A stretch of 64,000 bases of DNA from NCBI GenBank assembly GCA_020744225.1, contig JAGMWG010000019.1:558001-622000 (forward strand), written 5' to 3'. This stretch comes from Paraphoma chrysanthemicola. Its lineage: Eukaryota > Ascomycota > Dothideomycetes > Pleosporales > Phaeosphaeriaceae. Positions 22,093-31,401 of the stretch are shown here, piece by piece; position 1 is the first letter of the stretch, and each line of letters starts with the position of its first letter. Position numbers and translations under genes: made by a program. The notes beneath the pieces were generated by a model that did no database searches, had not been told where the DNA came from, and worked only from the letters and a program-made list of their open reading frames with translations.

Positions 22093-23015
22093 TCAGACAT
22101 AGGCGCGATGCCTGCGAAACATGTCAGTGGATGATGGACTGGGGTTTGAATAATACATACGCATAATGTTCCTTATAGGGTGGTGGTGTTCCAGTATCCG
22201 ATGTTCCATCGTCCACTTCGACTTCCTTTGCGGTGGCAGCAGCAGCTGGTGCTCTTGACCTCCTTCTCTCGCCAATGACGGCAGCAGCAACCCAAAGAAG
22301 CCACATTACTCCCGCAACAACACCATACGCGATGATTTGGCCTCTGTTTGGTCGGAAGGCTGTGAACGTTGGTGCATTCGAAGCCAACAATAGTCCAAGA
22401 CCGCCGTTGATCATGCCAAGTGTGATGACAACGCGACCGAGCCAGAGGTGGCCATACGACCAGATAGTCCTGCGACTGTGCTTCTTATACTTGGCATGGT
22501 GTACAAAGCCAAGAATGGGTTGGAAGAACAGCAAGACAAAGACAACTATGCCAATGATTGGATGATACGTGTCGAGCAAGTTGATAGGCAGATTGTTGAC
22601 CATCCACACCCCCAAGCCAAACGCGACGATGTAGACGATGTACGCGAAGAGCTGGAAGATGCCGTGAATGAGCCAGACGCCTCGGAATGAGCCGAGTCGG
22701 ATCATGATTGCTCCTACAGGGAAGAAGATGACGAACGCCAGTGCAGCCAGGACTCCGTGGGCGATGAGCATCTTGCGGCGGCTTTCCATAGTTGCTTGGG
22801 ATGTGAAGCCTCCAAAACGACCGCCGTATGCGCCGAAGTTGTCATCGTCGTCCGAGTCCGAGTCGTATCCTCCCCATCTTCCACCTCCCCGGTAGCCACC
22901 CCAGCCAGCGGAAGCTGTGTTTGCTACGACTAATCCAGGGTTAGCCAAGATCAGAACATCATTGCGATTGACGCTTACCTAGAGCTAGAAACAGTGTTTT
23001 TGTGGTAAAGGACAT
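22093..23015 (-). CDS. Cytochrome b561-type membrane protein
   Basis: Three exons read by eye (23015-22979, 22929-22161, 22111-22093), each intron 49 bp, give 274 residues. The first exon supplies a short hydrophobic N-terminus (MSFTTKTLFLAL), probably a signal peptide. A Gly/Asp-rich segment follows (GGYRGGGRWGGYDSDSDDDD). Then come about five membrane helices: IAHGVLAALAFVIFFPVGAI, WLIHGIFQLFAYIVYIVAFG, YHPIIGIVVFVLLFFQPILG, YGHLWLGRVVITLGMINGGL and one near YGVVAGVMWLLWVAAAVI. Conserved histidines in the first four fit haem ligation in b561/ferric-reductase-like transmembrane electron carriers. No DOMON domain is present. If the last intron is not used, the frame ends at 22124 with a slightly different tail. 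Confidence 0.78.
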
Positions 23016-24041
23016 CGTGAACTGTTTGCTTGCGGAGTTTCAACTTCGTTCGCGCAACGCACCAATATGTACGTCAAGGTGCAAAGGGCACCGTTCTACT
23101 TATCTCCGCACCACTACTCCACGTCTGTCAGCGAAGTGCAGCACCGAGCGTAGCCAAGGCCATGCCAACATGCTCTGACAAGCCTTTGGCGGAGCATTTG
23201 TGACGCAAGTGACGACCTTTGTAGCATAAGATATTCGAGGTTACGCGTCAACAGCTACGGGAGCGATGCGATTGGTCGGGCAGTGCTGGGCTAACCAATA
23301 TGGGGACGGCCTTCGCATGGTGGAGAGCCGGTTGTGAGATGTCGGCGAAACAGGTCGTGAGGAGCACCGACGTGGCTTGAATGATGCTTGCCTGAGAGAC
23401 GTACCACAATTCGGCGCGAAAGCACAATATGAGTTCGAGATTGATTTGACAATGTTCACTTGAGTCACGTGCATCATCTAGGTGGGTGTGGGCAAGTACC
23501 TGGGCAGCGTATGCAATCTGCGCATCTCAAAGCAGAAGGAATAACATGATCTTTACGTCGGCTGCTCAATCGAAATGTCGCGCAAATATCATCAGAAGCT
23601 ACTGGCTCCATTACAACAGCCTCGAGATAATACCCTCAATATTCCAGGAAGGTTTCGCTGAAGGCGTCAACGTACGCAAAGCCCTCCAAGTGCCCTCGCG
23701 TGAGTTGAAAGATGCAGCATGAGCAGTGAGGCAACAATATAATGCCCATCTTATTGACGACCGACTCTCCCGCAATTTAATTTTGCCTGCTATCCTGAGT
23801 CGGCTAATGCGTTTATCTTCAGGAATTTCACGCGAGGTTGTGCAGCAAGCCCCTCCACAAGAATGGACTAGCGCTTCTGCGATGTTGCAGAACTCCGAGC
23901 CTCGTCATGAGGATGCATTCTCTTCAGCTTGGATGAACATCACTGCACATCATAATGCTGGTTGAAAATGACGCCATCCGACTCGTATATACATATTGTG
24001 GGTACCTACACTGAACAGATAAGAACCCGAACACGGGTTGA
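23016..24041. other. Intergenic region, nothing supported
   Basis: About 1 kb with only short frames. No repeat or RNA gene recognised. Confidence 0.4.
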
Positions 24042-26444
24042 CATAGCCTTCTCGAGCGCCAAGGGCCGGGAGAGACGTCGAAAGCTGTAACCATAGACAT
24101 AAACCTACTACTTGAACCACGAGGCTCAGAGTCCCCGGGCTCCTACTCGGACTCTGAGAGCCAGCGCTCGCAAACTCCAGTTGGAAGCTTTTACCACGGG
24201 GAATCGTCGGCTGCTCCTGTGTTCAAGCCACTTTACTCTACAAGTCCAGCGTATGCTCGGCCACCTCTCCATTACACTCCTACAACCCCAATACTTGAGT
24301 TCCCGGACCCGGTAGTTTCATGGCGCAATCACGTCAATTTTGGCAAACAGGACCGGGAGGAGGATTCAGAGATAGATGTAAGAAGAGAAGCACGCCGAAA
24401 AGAGAACGAGGAGGCCATGGAAGAGAGCAGGATAACCCTTGCTCAATCATTGGAATGGTCAACTGAGCCATACTGTTACTCCCCGCTCTTGCCTACTGAG
24501 ATCCGCTTACTGCGAATTACTCCGGGTCGGGTTGATACGCCATTGTTCCTCTCGCTCAAGATCATTTCTTTGGACAAAGTGCATACCGAGCTCCTCGAAT
24601 TTCAGGCGCTTTCTTACGCTTGGGGAAAGAATACGTTTGAGTACGACGTTCAATTGAGCGACCTCCCTAGAGCAGGAGAAACATCGAATCAAGCAGGCAC
24701 CAGGGTCGACAAGAAATACCCTCCAAAATTCCGGGCATTCTCAATTCGACAAAATTTATACAACGCACTGCAACGCATTCGTATCATCGACAATTACTCA
24801 TGGGTCTGGGTTGACGCTATTTGCATTGACCAATTCAACGACATTGAGAAGAACCAACAAATTCCCAAAATGCCTGAAATTTACTCAAGCGCATATAATG
24901 TGATTGCGTGGCTCGGAGAGGGTGGTTCCGGTAGTGATGATGTTGGCAAAGCGATTGACCTTATACCGCACATCCTGAATCTCAAAACTTTAGATTTAAT
25001 GCTGCGAGGTCAATTGCTCAACCAGCAAGAGGCTCTTCAGCATTGGCTATCGTTTGGACTACTTTTACAACGATCTTGGTTCGGACGTCGCTGGGTTATA
25101 CAAGAAGTGGCATGCGCAAAGAGGTTATGCGTACGTGTTGGGGCGCACATCCTCAGCTGGCAAGACTTCGCTGATGCTGTCGACCTTTACTCAAAAAACA
25201 TCGACCGCATACGGGCGCTGATGAGTCAACCTGCTCGAAAGCAACTCATTGCTGCCGAGCCAAGTCATGCTGAGGATTCTCGGGCGATGGCCTTGATGGA
25301 CATTTCGCGCAATGTTTTCCGCAAAGAGCCTGATACAGGGGTGAAATCGAGGCTCATGACTCTCGAAGCACTTGTGTCAACAGCTTCACCGTTCGCAGTC
25401 ACTGATCTTCGCGACATTGTGTTTGCGCTTCTGTATCTTGCCAACGACCGAGATGATGCAATCGTCTCACAAATCTCAGCTGTAACACAACACGCCTTCG
25501 GTGCGAATTACTCGGAACATCCGGTAGACATCTTCACGGCATTTGTGAGATACTGCTTGGAGCGGTCCAGATGCCTTGACATCATTTATAGAGCATGGGC
25601 AATGTGGCCAACATCTCAACGCGACATTCCTTATCAAAAGCGTACTCTACCTTCTTGGATTGGAGTAGCTGTATACGCTAAAGACACTGCTGAAGAACAG
25701 CTTGTTCCTACGGACAGTCTCGTTGGAACAATTCAGCATAGCATATACAATGCTTCAAAAGGCATGTCGATGCATGCCATGGTGTCGAGATCCGTCTTGC
25801 GGGCCGATGGGGTCCTCATAAATCTCGTCCACGTAACATCAGATTGTAACCAAGATGGGATACTGGAAAACCATTGTCTGCGCATGCTCGGATGGCGCGG
25901 GTCTCTCGCGAATGATGTGGATGTGAAGCTGTGGCGAACATTGGTAGCTAATAGGAGCTTGAACGGCGAAACAGCACCTGCGTGGTACCGCGGGGCAGCC
26001 GCATTGGCATTGACATTGCTGGACAATCACGGCAACCTCGACATTTCCACCCTTTTCACAAAACGTGCTCAGCCAAGCACCGTAGCAGAGTATCTGAAGC
26101 GTGTACAAAAGGCGACTGATAGCCGAAGGATCTTTCGTTCCGTTCGCAGCAGCCTTGACTGGGCCGGCATGAGGGGCGAGACGGCAGACGCGATAGTAGG
26201 CCTAGGACCGCATGATCTCCAGAGATATGACATGGTGTGTATCTTATTTGGGTGCTCAGTACCTGTCATTCTTCGACAAAGGTCGCACCAAACTCACTCG
26301 AAAACTTCAGACCTCGATCGTACCACGAACAATGTCACACTTGTTGGACCCTGCTATGTCGATGGATTCATGGAAGGCGAGATGTTTGCACGAGATCGCA
26401 TCGAAGAATTGAGTCACCGAAAAGTCTCGTTCAGTATACATTGA
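24042..26444 (+). CDS. Heterokaryon incompatibility (HET) domain protein
   Basis: HET proteins take part in non-self recognition and programmed death after hyphal fusion, or in related signalling. The HET domain is clear: PTEIRLLRI opening, FQALSYAWG, SIRQNLYNALQRIR, SWVWVDAICIDQ, YSSAYNVIAWLGEG and RSWFGRRWVIQEVACAK. A long helical C-terminal half ends NVTLVGPCYVDGFMEGEMFA, the usual HET-protein ending. The first in-frame ATG is at 24417, giving 675 residues. The frame is open and protein-like back to 24042 (SYSDSESQRSQTPVGSFYHG), with no ATG, so a short spliced 5' exon probably exists. No partner NLR or lipase-like gene adjoins it. Confidence 0.85.
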   Translation, partial: HSLLERQGPGETSKAVTIDINLLLEPRGSESPGSYSDSESQRSQTPVGSFYHGESSAAPVFKPLYSTSPAYARPPLHYTPTTPILEFPDPVVSWRNHVNFGKQDREEDSEIDVRREARRKENEEAMEESRITLAQSLEWSTEPYCYSPLLPTEIRLLRITPGRVDTPLFLSLKIISLDKVHTELLEFQALSYAWGKNTFEYDVQLSDLPRAGETSNQAGTRVDKKYPPKFRAFSIRQNLYNALQRIRIIDNYSWVWVDAICIDQFNDIEKNQQIPKMPEIYSSAYNVIAWLGEGGSGSDDVGKAIDLIPHILNLKTLDLMLRGQLLNQQEALQHWLSFGLLLQRSWFGRRWVIQEVACAKRLCVRVGAHILSWQDFADAVDLYSKNIDRIRALMSQPARKQLIAAEPSHAEDSRAMALMDISRNVFRKEPDTGVKSRLMTLEALVSTASPFAVTDLRDIVFALLYLANDRDDAIVSQISAVTQHAFGANYSEHPVDIFTAFVRYCLERSRCLDIIYRAWAMWPTSQRDIPYQKRTLPSWIGVAVYAKDTAEEQLVPTDSLVGTIQHSIYNASKGMSMHAMVSRSVLRADGVLINLVHVTSDCNQDGILENHCLRMLGWRGSLANDVDVKLWRTLVANRSLNGETAPAWYRGAAALALTLLDNHGNLDISTLFTKRAQPSTVAEYLKRVQKATDSRRIFRSVRSSLDWAGMRGETADAIVGLGPHDLQRYDMVCILFGCSVPVILRQRSHQTHSKTSDLDRTTNNVTLVGPCYVDGFMEGEMFARDRIEELSHRKVSFSIH

Positions 26445-27107
26445 CGGTAGAACACCAGCTGCAAACGCTGTGCGTTTGCTCCTTGAAGTACCAACGAAGC
26501 TTTGAAATGGCGGTGCCCAGAAAAGATCTCGGAATGTCAGCGCACATGGAACAAAGCTCATTCAGCGTACTTCCGGGTTGCATACCGCCGCATGCTGCGA
26601 CCCTATGTTCCATGTTGCGCAACGCTATTGTAGGAGGTGGCGCATCGTTGCTGGCGTCAGCCGGCCTTTTTCGGTGCACCTCTTCCCAAAAAGAGGTGAC
26701 CCCAATTTGCTTGAACAGACATCAGCAATACCTCAGCTATACAGATGCGCGCATGTGCGGGAAGAAGCGGGTACCTGCAGAAGCCACTTTTGTAGCCTTC
26801 TGCCCCGGAATTGCGATTGACGAGGTGACAGCGATTGCTTTCCGTCTTAGGAAAGTGTAATTGTGACAAATGTGTTTCAATCATGTCTAGGCTTTGAATA
26901 GGTCTCTTTGGGGCGGGTAGAACGAACTTTGATGACCACAAGGACTGCGAATATCAGCCTCACCAACAAAACCCTTCGAGTAGATCAGTAAACATGAGAC
27001 GATGAGATATGTTTAAAGGCCATGAATCTCCGAGTAGCGACAGGCACAACAAACTGCATACATTCTTTACTTTCCAACTTCAATCCTCCCTACGAGTACC
27101 ATTCATC
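26445..27107. other. Intergenic region, nothing supported
   Basis: Overlapping frames on both strands (for example 26,237-26,860 plus and 26,657-26,941 minus) have no domain content. The right end is the promoter and leader of the secreted protein gene. Confidence 0.4.
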
Positions 27108-27773
27108 ATGCTCTTTTCCGCTTTCCTCGTTGCACTACTCTTGGGACCATCCACTCTCGTCAATGCCTTCGTCATCACTGGACTTCAGAAGAGGGATGTG
27201 ACCGCCCAGCTCACGGTTGGCAGCTCAATGGTCCCACTATCTAGGCTAGATGGCGCCAAGTTCGTCGGCGATGCCCTGAGGAAGGTCTGCTCAAGCACCG
27301 GTTGCGACTCCGGAACCACCGTCACCACACCGGAGTACGGTGCTCAATTCAAGACATTCGGAGATCGAATCGGGTGCAAATGGAGTGTGACAGCTTCCGG
27401 CAACTACGATAGTACTGACGAGCGCGACTATATGATCAGCTTGCTCACTACCAGCCTGACCGCAACCGCCAAAGTCGAGACGATCACAATCAGCAAGGAA
27501 GATAATCCGCTTTGCGACCACCAGGGACGGCCTGGCTGCGTCAACGAAAAGATCGAAATAACGAGCGGTGTCAATTTCCAGCAGGTCGTTCTAAACCTCG
27601 ATGGCGGCGCCAACAAGGGACAATTGGATTACCGTCTTGGGGTGCAGTGCAAGAAGTCCGGTGGCTTCGATTGCCCTTCAGCTATTTCTGGCAACCTGAA
27701 GGATGCCTTGAGTGGGGTGCCTGGAGTTGGGCTTATCATTGCCCAGATTTTCGACATTTCGTGTGCCGCATAG
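27108..27773 (+). CDS. Secreted cysteine-containing protein, candidate effector
   Basis: From ATG 27108 the product has 221 residues. The start has a strong signal peptide (MLFSAFLVALLLGPSTLVNA), followed within ten residues by a Lys-Arg pair (GLQKR-DV) that fits Kex2 processing. The mature part has eight cysteines, a beta-strand-like pattern and no membrane helix, and ends PGVGLIIAQIFDISCAA. I recognise no enzyme family; such proteins in plant-associated fungi include effectors and antimicrobial proteins. No introns. It stands alone in a gene-poor stretch. The open frame upstream of 27108 is leader sequence. Confidence 0.7.
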   Translation: MLFSAFLVALLLGPSTLVNAFVITGLQKRDVTAQLTVGSSMVPLSRLDGAKFVGDALRKVCSSTGCDSGTTVTTPEYGAQFKTFGDRIGCKWSVTASGNYDSTDERDYMISLLTTSLTATAKVETITISKEDNPLCDHQGRPGCVNEKIEITSGVNFQQVVLNLDGGANKGQLDYRLGVQCKKSGGFDCPSAISGNLKDALSGVPGVGLIIAQIFDISCAA

Positions 27774-29043
27774 CCTGGCGCCATCTGATTGTACTGACAT
27801 TCACGTCCAGCGTGTTTTGATTGCTGTCGTCGGGTGGCGGAGAGTGGGATACTTGCATGTGGCTAGCTCAGTGGACACTACCAACTCCGTATACCTCTAT
27901 TATTATCTTTCCAGATTCAGCTTTCCAGAAGATAACATCAAGCCAAGAACTTTTCACTCCTCGCATCGTCTCAACTTACGTGATGGTCCTGATGGAGGAT
28001 AGCTGGAGGATTGGAAAAGGGCTGCGATCCCGGCGCGAAGGCGGCGGTGCTGCCTACGTTGCACGGCACAGCCTGTGCCTGCGGTAAAGACTGACTCTGC
28101 AACATCAATGCAAATAAAGAAATGTCTGAGAGGACACGATCTCAGCACAGGTCAACGTGGCGCCTCACGCTGCCTAGAAATCAGAATAGAACAATGTGAG
28201 AGTCCTCTGAACAGGCACAGGCACCACAGTCGTGCCTGAGAGATGTCACGACGATTCGACGGTGTTAAAGACTCGTGACCTCAGCAATGTCCTCGTGTTG
28301 GTCAGAATAGGCTCCAAGTCGCAGAGCGGCACGTAACAACGCCTGACGCCTGCGAACTTGGATCAGGAGTCGATCAACCCGTGCGAACAAAGCCATGCTA
28401 GGCTGTCCGGGATATACGATGCCTACATTGTGCAGGGCATCCGCATGGTAGATTGTGTTCACTACAGCGACAGGCTTCTCCGCGTGCCATTGCGGTCATT
28501 CGTCCGAACGGACGTGATGGACGCACAGCCACAGGCAGGTGCGCATCGAAGACCGAAAGCAGGGCCTCTACGCGATGAAAGGGCCATTTGGTCGATATTG
28601 CGCGGGCAGTGCGCCCTTCTAGAAACTTCGTGCCTTGTGAGTCGAGGAAAAGGAGGTGTAAAACACATTGTTGTGATGAGTTGTGCAAGTTTTGAAGTTG
28701 GTGACTCCTTGCCAAAGCGACATCGGCTAAGCCAGCTTCGCCACAGCAATGGGTCATCCAACCAATCATCAGACGTGCACGGACCAAATGCGGGTCATGC
28801 GGGTCCTGGTTTGCTGTCATCCCGACATTTCCCTCCTCACACGATTGCGTGCGGCTCTGAGTCACTGCAGCCTTGTGACTGATTCGCCTTTAGCATCACA
28901 ATGCAGTCTTATATAAGTCATGGTGGGTTTCCAGTTTACAACGTCCACTTTCGAGATCATCAGTAGTCTTCGCTTTGCGAAGACGGCTTTTCGCCCTTCT
29001 CCTTTCCGTCTTTCTATCCACCGCCCAAACACATATCATCAAC
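27774..29043. other. Intergenic region with TATA element for the next gene
   Basis: About 1.3 kb with only mutually overlapping frames on both strands around 28,358-28,882, none with a domain. The right end carries the TATA box at 28910. Confidence 0.45.
28910..28917 (+). promoter_or_regulatory. TATA box
   Basis: TATATAAG, 127 bp before ATG 29044, a normal position for a TATA-driven fungal promoter. Confidence 0.5.
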
Positions 29044-29412
29044 ATGGGCAAGCGTCATAACAGAAAGCGGACAAGAAGTCGCCCGCGACATCGCGATGGC
29101 AATCCACAACTCAAAAATCATACTCGAAGCACTTCAGTCGACACGACTTCCTCATATGCGACATCACATTATGCTTTTCCTTCCACGTATATTCCAAGCT
29201 CGAACGTGCCGGCCAATCACTGGCATCAGACGTACGCTACGTGGCAGGACAGGAGTCGATTTGAGCAGGAGCGGCAGGAGATGTTGGAGCTGGAGACTCA
29301 GCGGCTTCGCTACTTTGGTGGCGAACCAGGCGAAGAAGTAAGCCTTCTTGAACCTATGCTGCAGGTCGTCATGGATCTCTTCGACGGCAACACCGATTAT
29401 GATGATCCATGA
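29044..29412 (+). CDS. Small basic-to-acidic hypothetical protein
   Basis: ATG 29044 gives 122 residues. The N-terminus is a run of basic residues (MGKRHNRKRTRSRPRHRDG), like a nuclear or nucleolar signal. The middle is Ser/Thr/Tyr-rich, and the end is acidic and conserved-looking (RRYFGGEPGEEV-type segment, EPMLQVVMDLFDG, DYDDP). I recall this layout in Dothideomycete hypothetical proteins that occur in several copies per genome, but cannot check it. A TATA box lies 127 bp upstream. The frame is open a little further upstream but has no ATG there. Confidence 0.6.
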   Translation: MGKRHNRKRTRSRPRHRDGNPQLKNHTRSTSVDTTSSYATSHYAFPSTYIPSSNVPANHWHQTYATWQDRSRFEQERQEMLELETQRLRYFGGEPGEEVSLLEPMLQVVMDLFDGNTDYDDP

Positions 29413-31401
29413 CACTTTCTCTTCGCACTTTTGTTACCACATCTCCACTCCACTCCCACTTCCATTCTATTCCATCTCTCCACTCTTGTAGCGGACAGTT
29501 TGGCTTATGCACTCAACTGCAGATTGGATGACTGCTCTTGCTCGATGGGCTACTGTCCATAGCAATACAGTATTCTACACACCAATTCCAGCGCAACAAA
29601 TGCGCACAATCCATTCGTCTGCAGCACGATGAAGCGAACGCTGCAATCACCAACAACATTCGGACGACGATGAACTCTGGTAGCCGGCTGGAGGCATGGG
29701 ACCAACTGAGCGCGGGCTTGTAGCAGTGAAGGCGTGCGGAACTGATTCGGCTGGGTCAGCTTTGCAGCACGTTGGATCGGTCCAATATCGACTCAGCCCT
29801 AGGACTTCGGTGTTACGTATGTGTGGGGGATATGGGAAAACGGAGCTTGAAGTGGCTTGATGCACGCTGGTGTCTGTTTTTGCTTGAGTCGCTGGCTCGC
29901 GAAGACCGATATCTAGTTCGAGCGTCGCTGCTTGTGTGGATATGGAGAAGGACATGCGTATTGGTGGAGGAGTTCTCGCGTCTGGATCAGCGGCCTCTTG
30001 TGCTCTGCCTTCAACGGGCGATTGAGGAACAATCGCATTTCCGGGAGGGCGAATGGAACTTTAGCAGCACTGTCAGGCTCTAAGCACAGCATACTTGAGG
30101 CGCTGTCCTCTTTTGAACATATATCCTTGATTTGAAAAGCAAAATGTGCCTCATTGAACAACAGTTGTGAAGTATAGCCACGCCGTAGTAGTATGTTTAT
30201 GACGTCATAGATATCTGATCTCGAACGTGATAAATATGTGAACACCATAGCATGTTTTCACAACGGCATTGATATGCTTTCGGGGACGAAGCGATCCATG
30301 AGAGACTACACAACCACAATTGATAATGCAAGCTAAGTTCTTGTTCGCTCAGCGCGCTCAGCGAACGTTCGGTGTTCGAAATCGTGTGACGACCGGTCTT
30401 TGATCCAAGAAAACTCTGCGCGTCTAAGTGTCTTGACTTCCGTATCAGATCTGAGGTCGTACTACGGACATTGAGATCGTCTGACGACGGACTGACCTCC
30501 GATCACAATCGCGAGGCCAGCTCTAGATAGCGCTACATTATTTTTAGATAGCAAACCACCGCCCCGCACGAACCACATCGCCTCTCAAAGCGTCCGGTAA
30601 GTGACATCCAGGGGTCTAGCCGTACTTCCGCCTCCTATTTGCTCTATCATTGCAATCCACACCCGTGCTTGCATGTCATTTCAGCTAACAGGGCAGCCAC
30701 AGCGGAAGCTCAACACGGAGGGCGCTCCGTCTTCAGATCTGCCGCCTTGGCGAATCTCACCCAAGACGTCCACTACTGGAGCGAATCCAAGGGAACGCCT
30801 GCAACCCCTGCGTACCGCCAGCCTGGCATACGATTCTCATGCACGTGTGCCGTGTCCCATCTACCAGGTCCGCACTCACCATGCAGCTTGGGCCAGGCTA
30901 TGGACTTTCGTCCAGAATGGCCTGCGACCTGCGCGCACATTCCCATGCTGGCGATTTGTTGTTTGATGCACGAAAGTCGGGAATAATGCCAAGTATGGGA
31001 TCGACGTCCAAGTACCAACCGTTCTTCGTAAATATCCACTCTCGTGTTCTTACAGTTGACTGCTGCAACGACCATGCTTACTTTCTCTCCAAGATTCGAG
31101 ATCCATGGACAACGGTCTAGTACATGATGATCACATGTTCGACACGAGGCGCCGGTTAAAGGTGGTGCAGACTGTGGCTGCAGCAAACGATATTCAGTCT
31201 TGGTACTATATCCACTTTCGTTATCACGTCGCCAACCTTGAGTGCGCTTAGCGTCCGCGGGAGGGTGAGCCTACGCTCGCGCTCAGGAGTTCAGAATGTC
31301 CTTCGGTTGCTTCGAAGGTATATATACTATCGAGCAACTACGGCTTTGAAGCTCATCAGGCACTCTTTCCAAGTCACTCTCTCCTTTGGCACATATTTAG
31401 G
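29413..31401. other. Gene-poor stretch of about 2 kb
   Basis: It starts with a pyrimidine-rich tract (about 29,410-29,490) after the small gene. Open frames at 29.6-30.3 and 30.6-31.2 kb overlap on opposite strands and have no domain. An imperfect 24-bp palindrome lies at 30,343-30,366. The last 100 bp form the galactose-oxidase-like gene's promoter. Confidence 0.4.
31319..31326 (+). promoter_or_regulatory. TATA box of the copper radical oxidase gene
   Basis: TATATATA, 83 bp before ATG 31402, followed by a short leader. Confidence 0.5.

Noticed and set aside
28358..28882. Opposite overlapping frames of 155-174 codons
   Set aside because: Both strands are open over the same bases with no domain on either, as expected by chance in GC-balanced DNA.
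30343..30366. Imperfect 24-bp palindrome with Cys-rich flanks of GTTCGCT/AGCGAAC
   Set aside because: One mismatch, no adjacent gene, no stem-loop with a T-run; could be chance.
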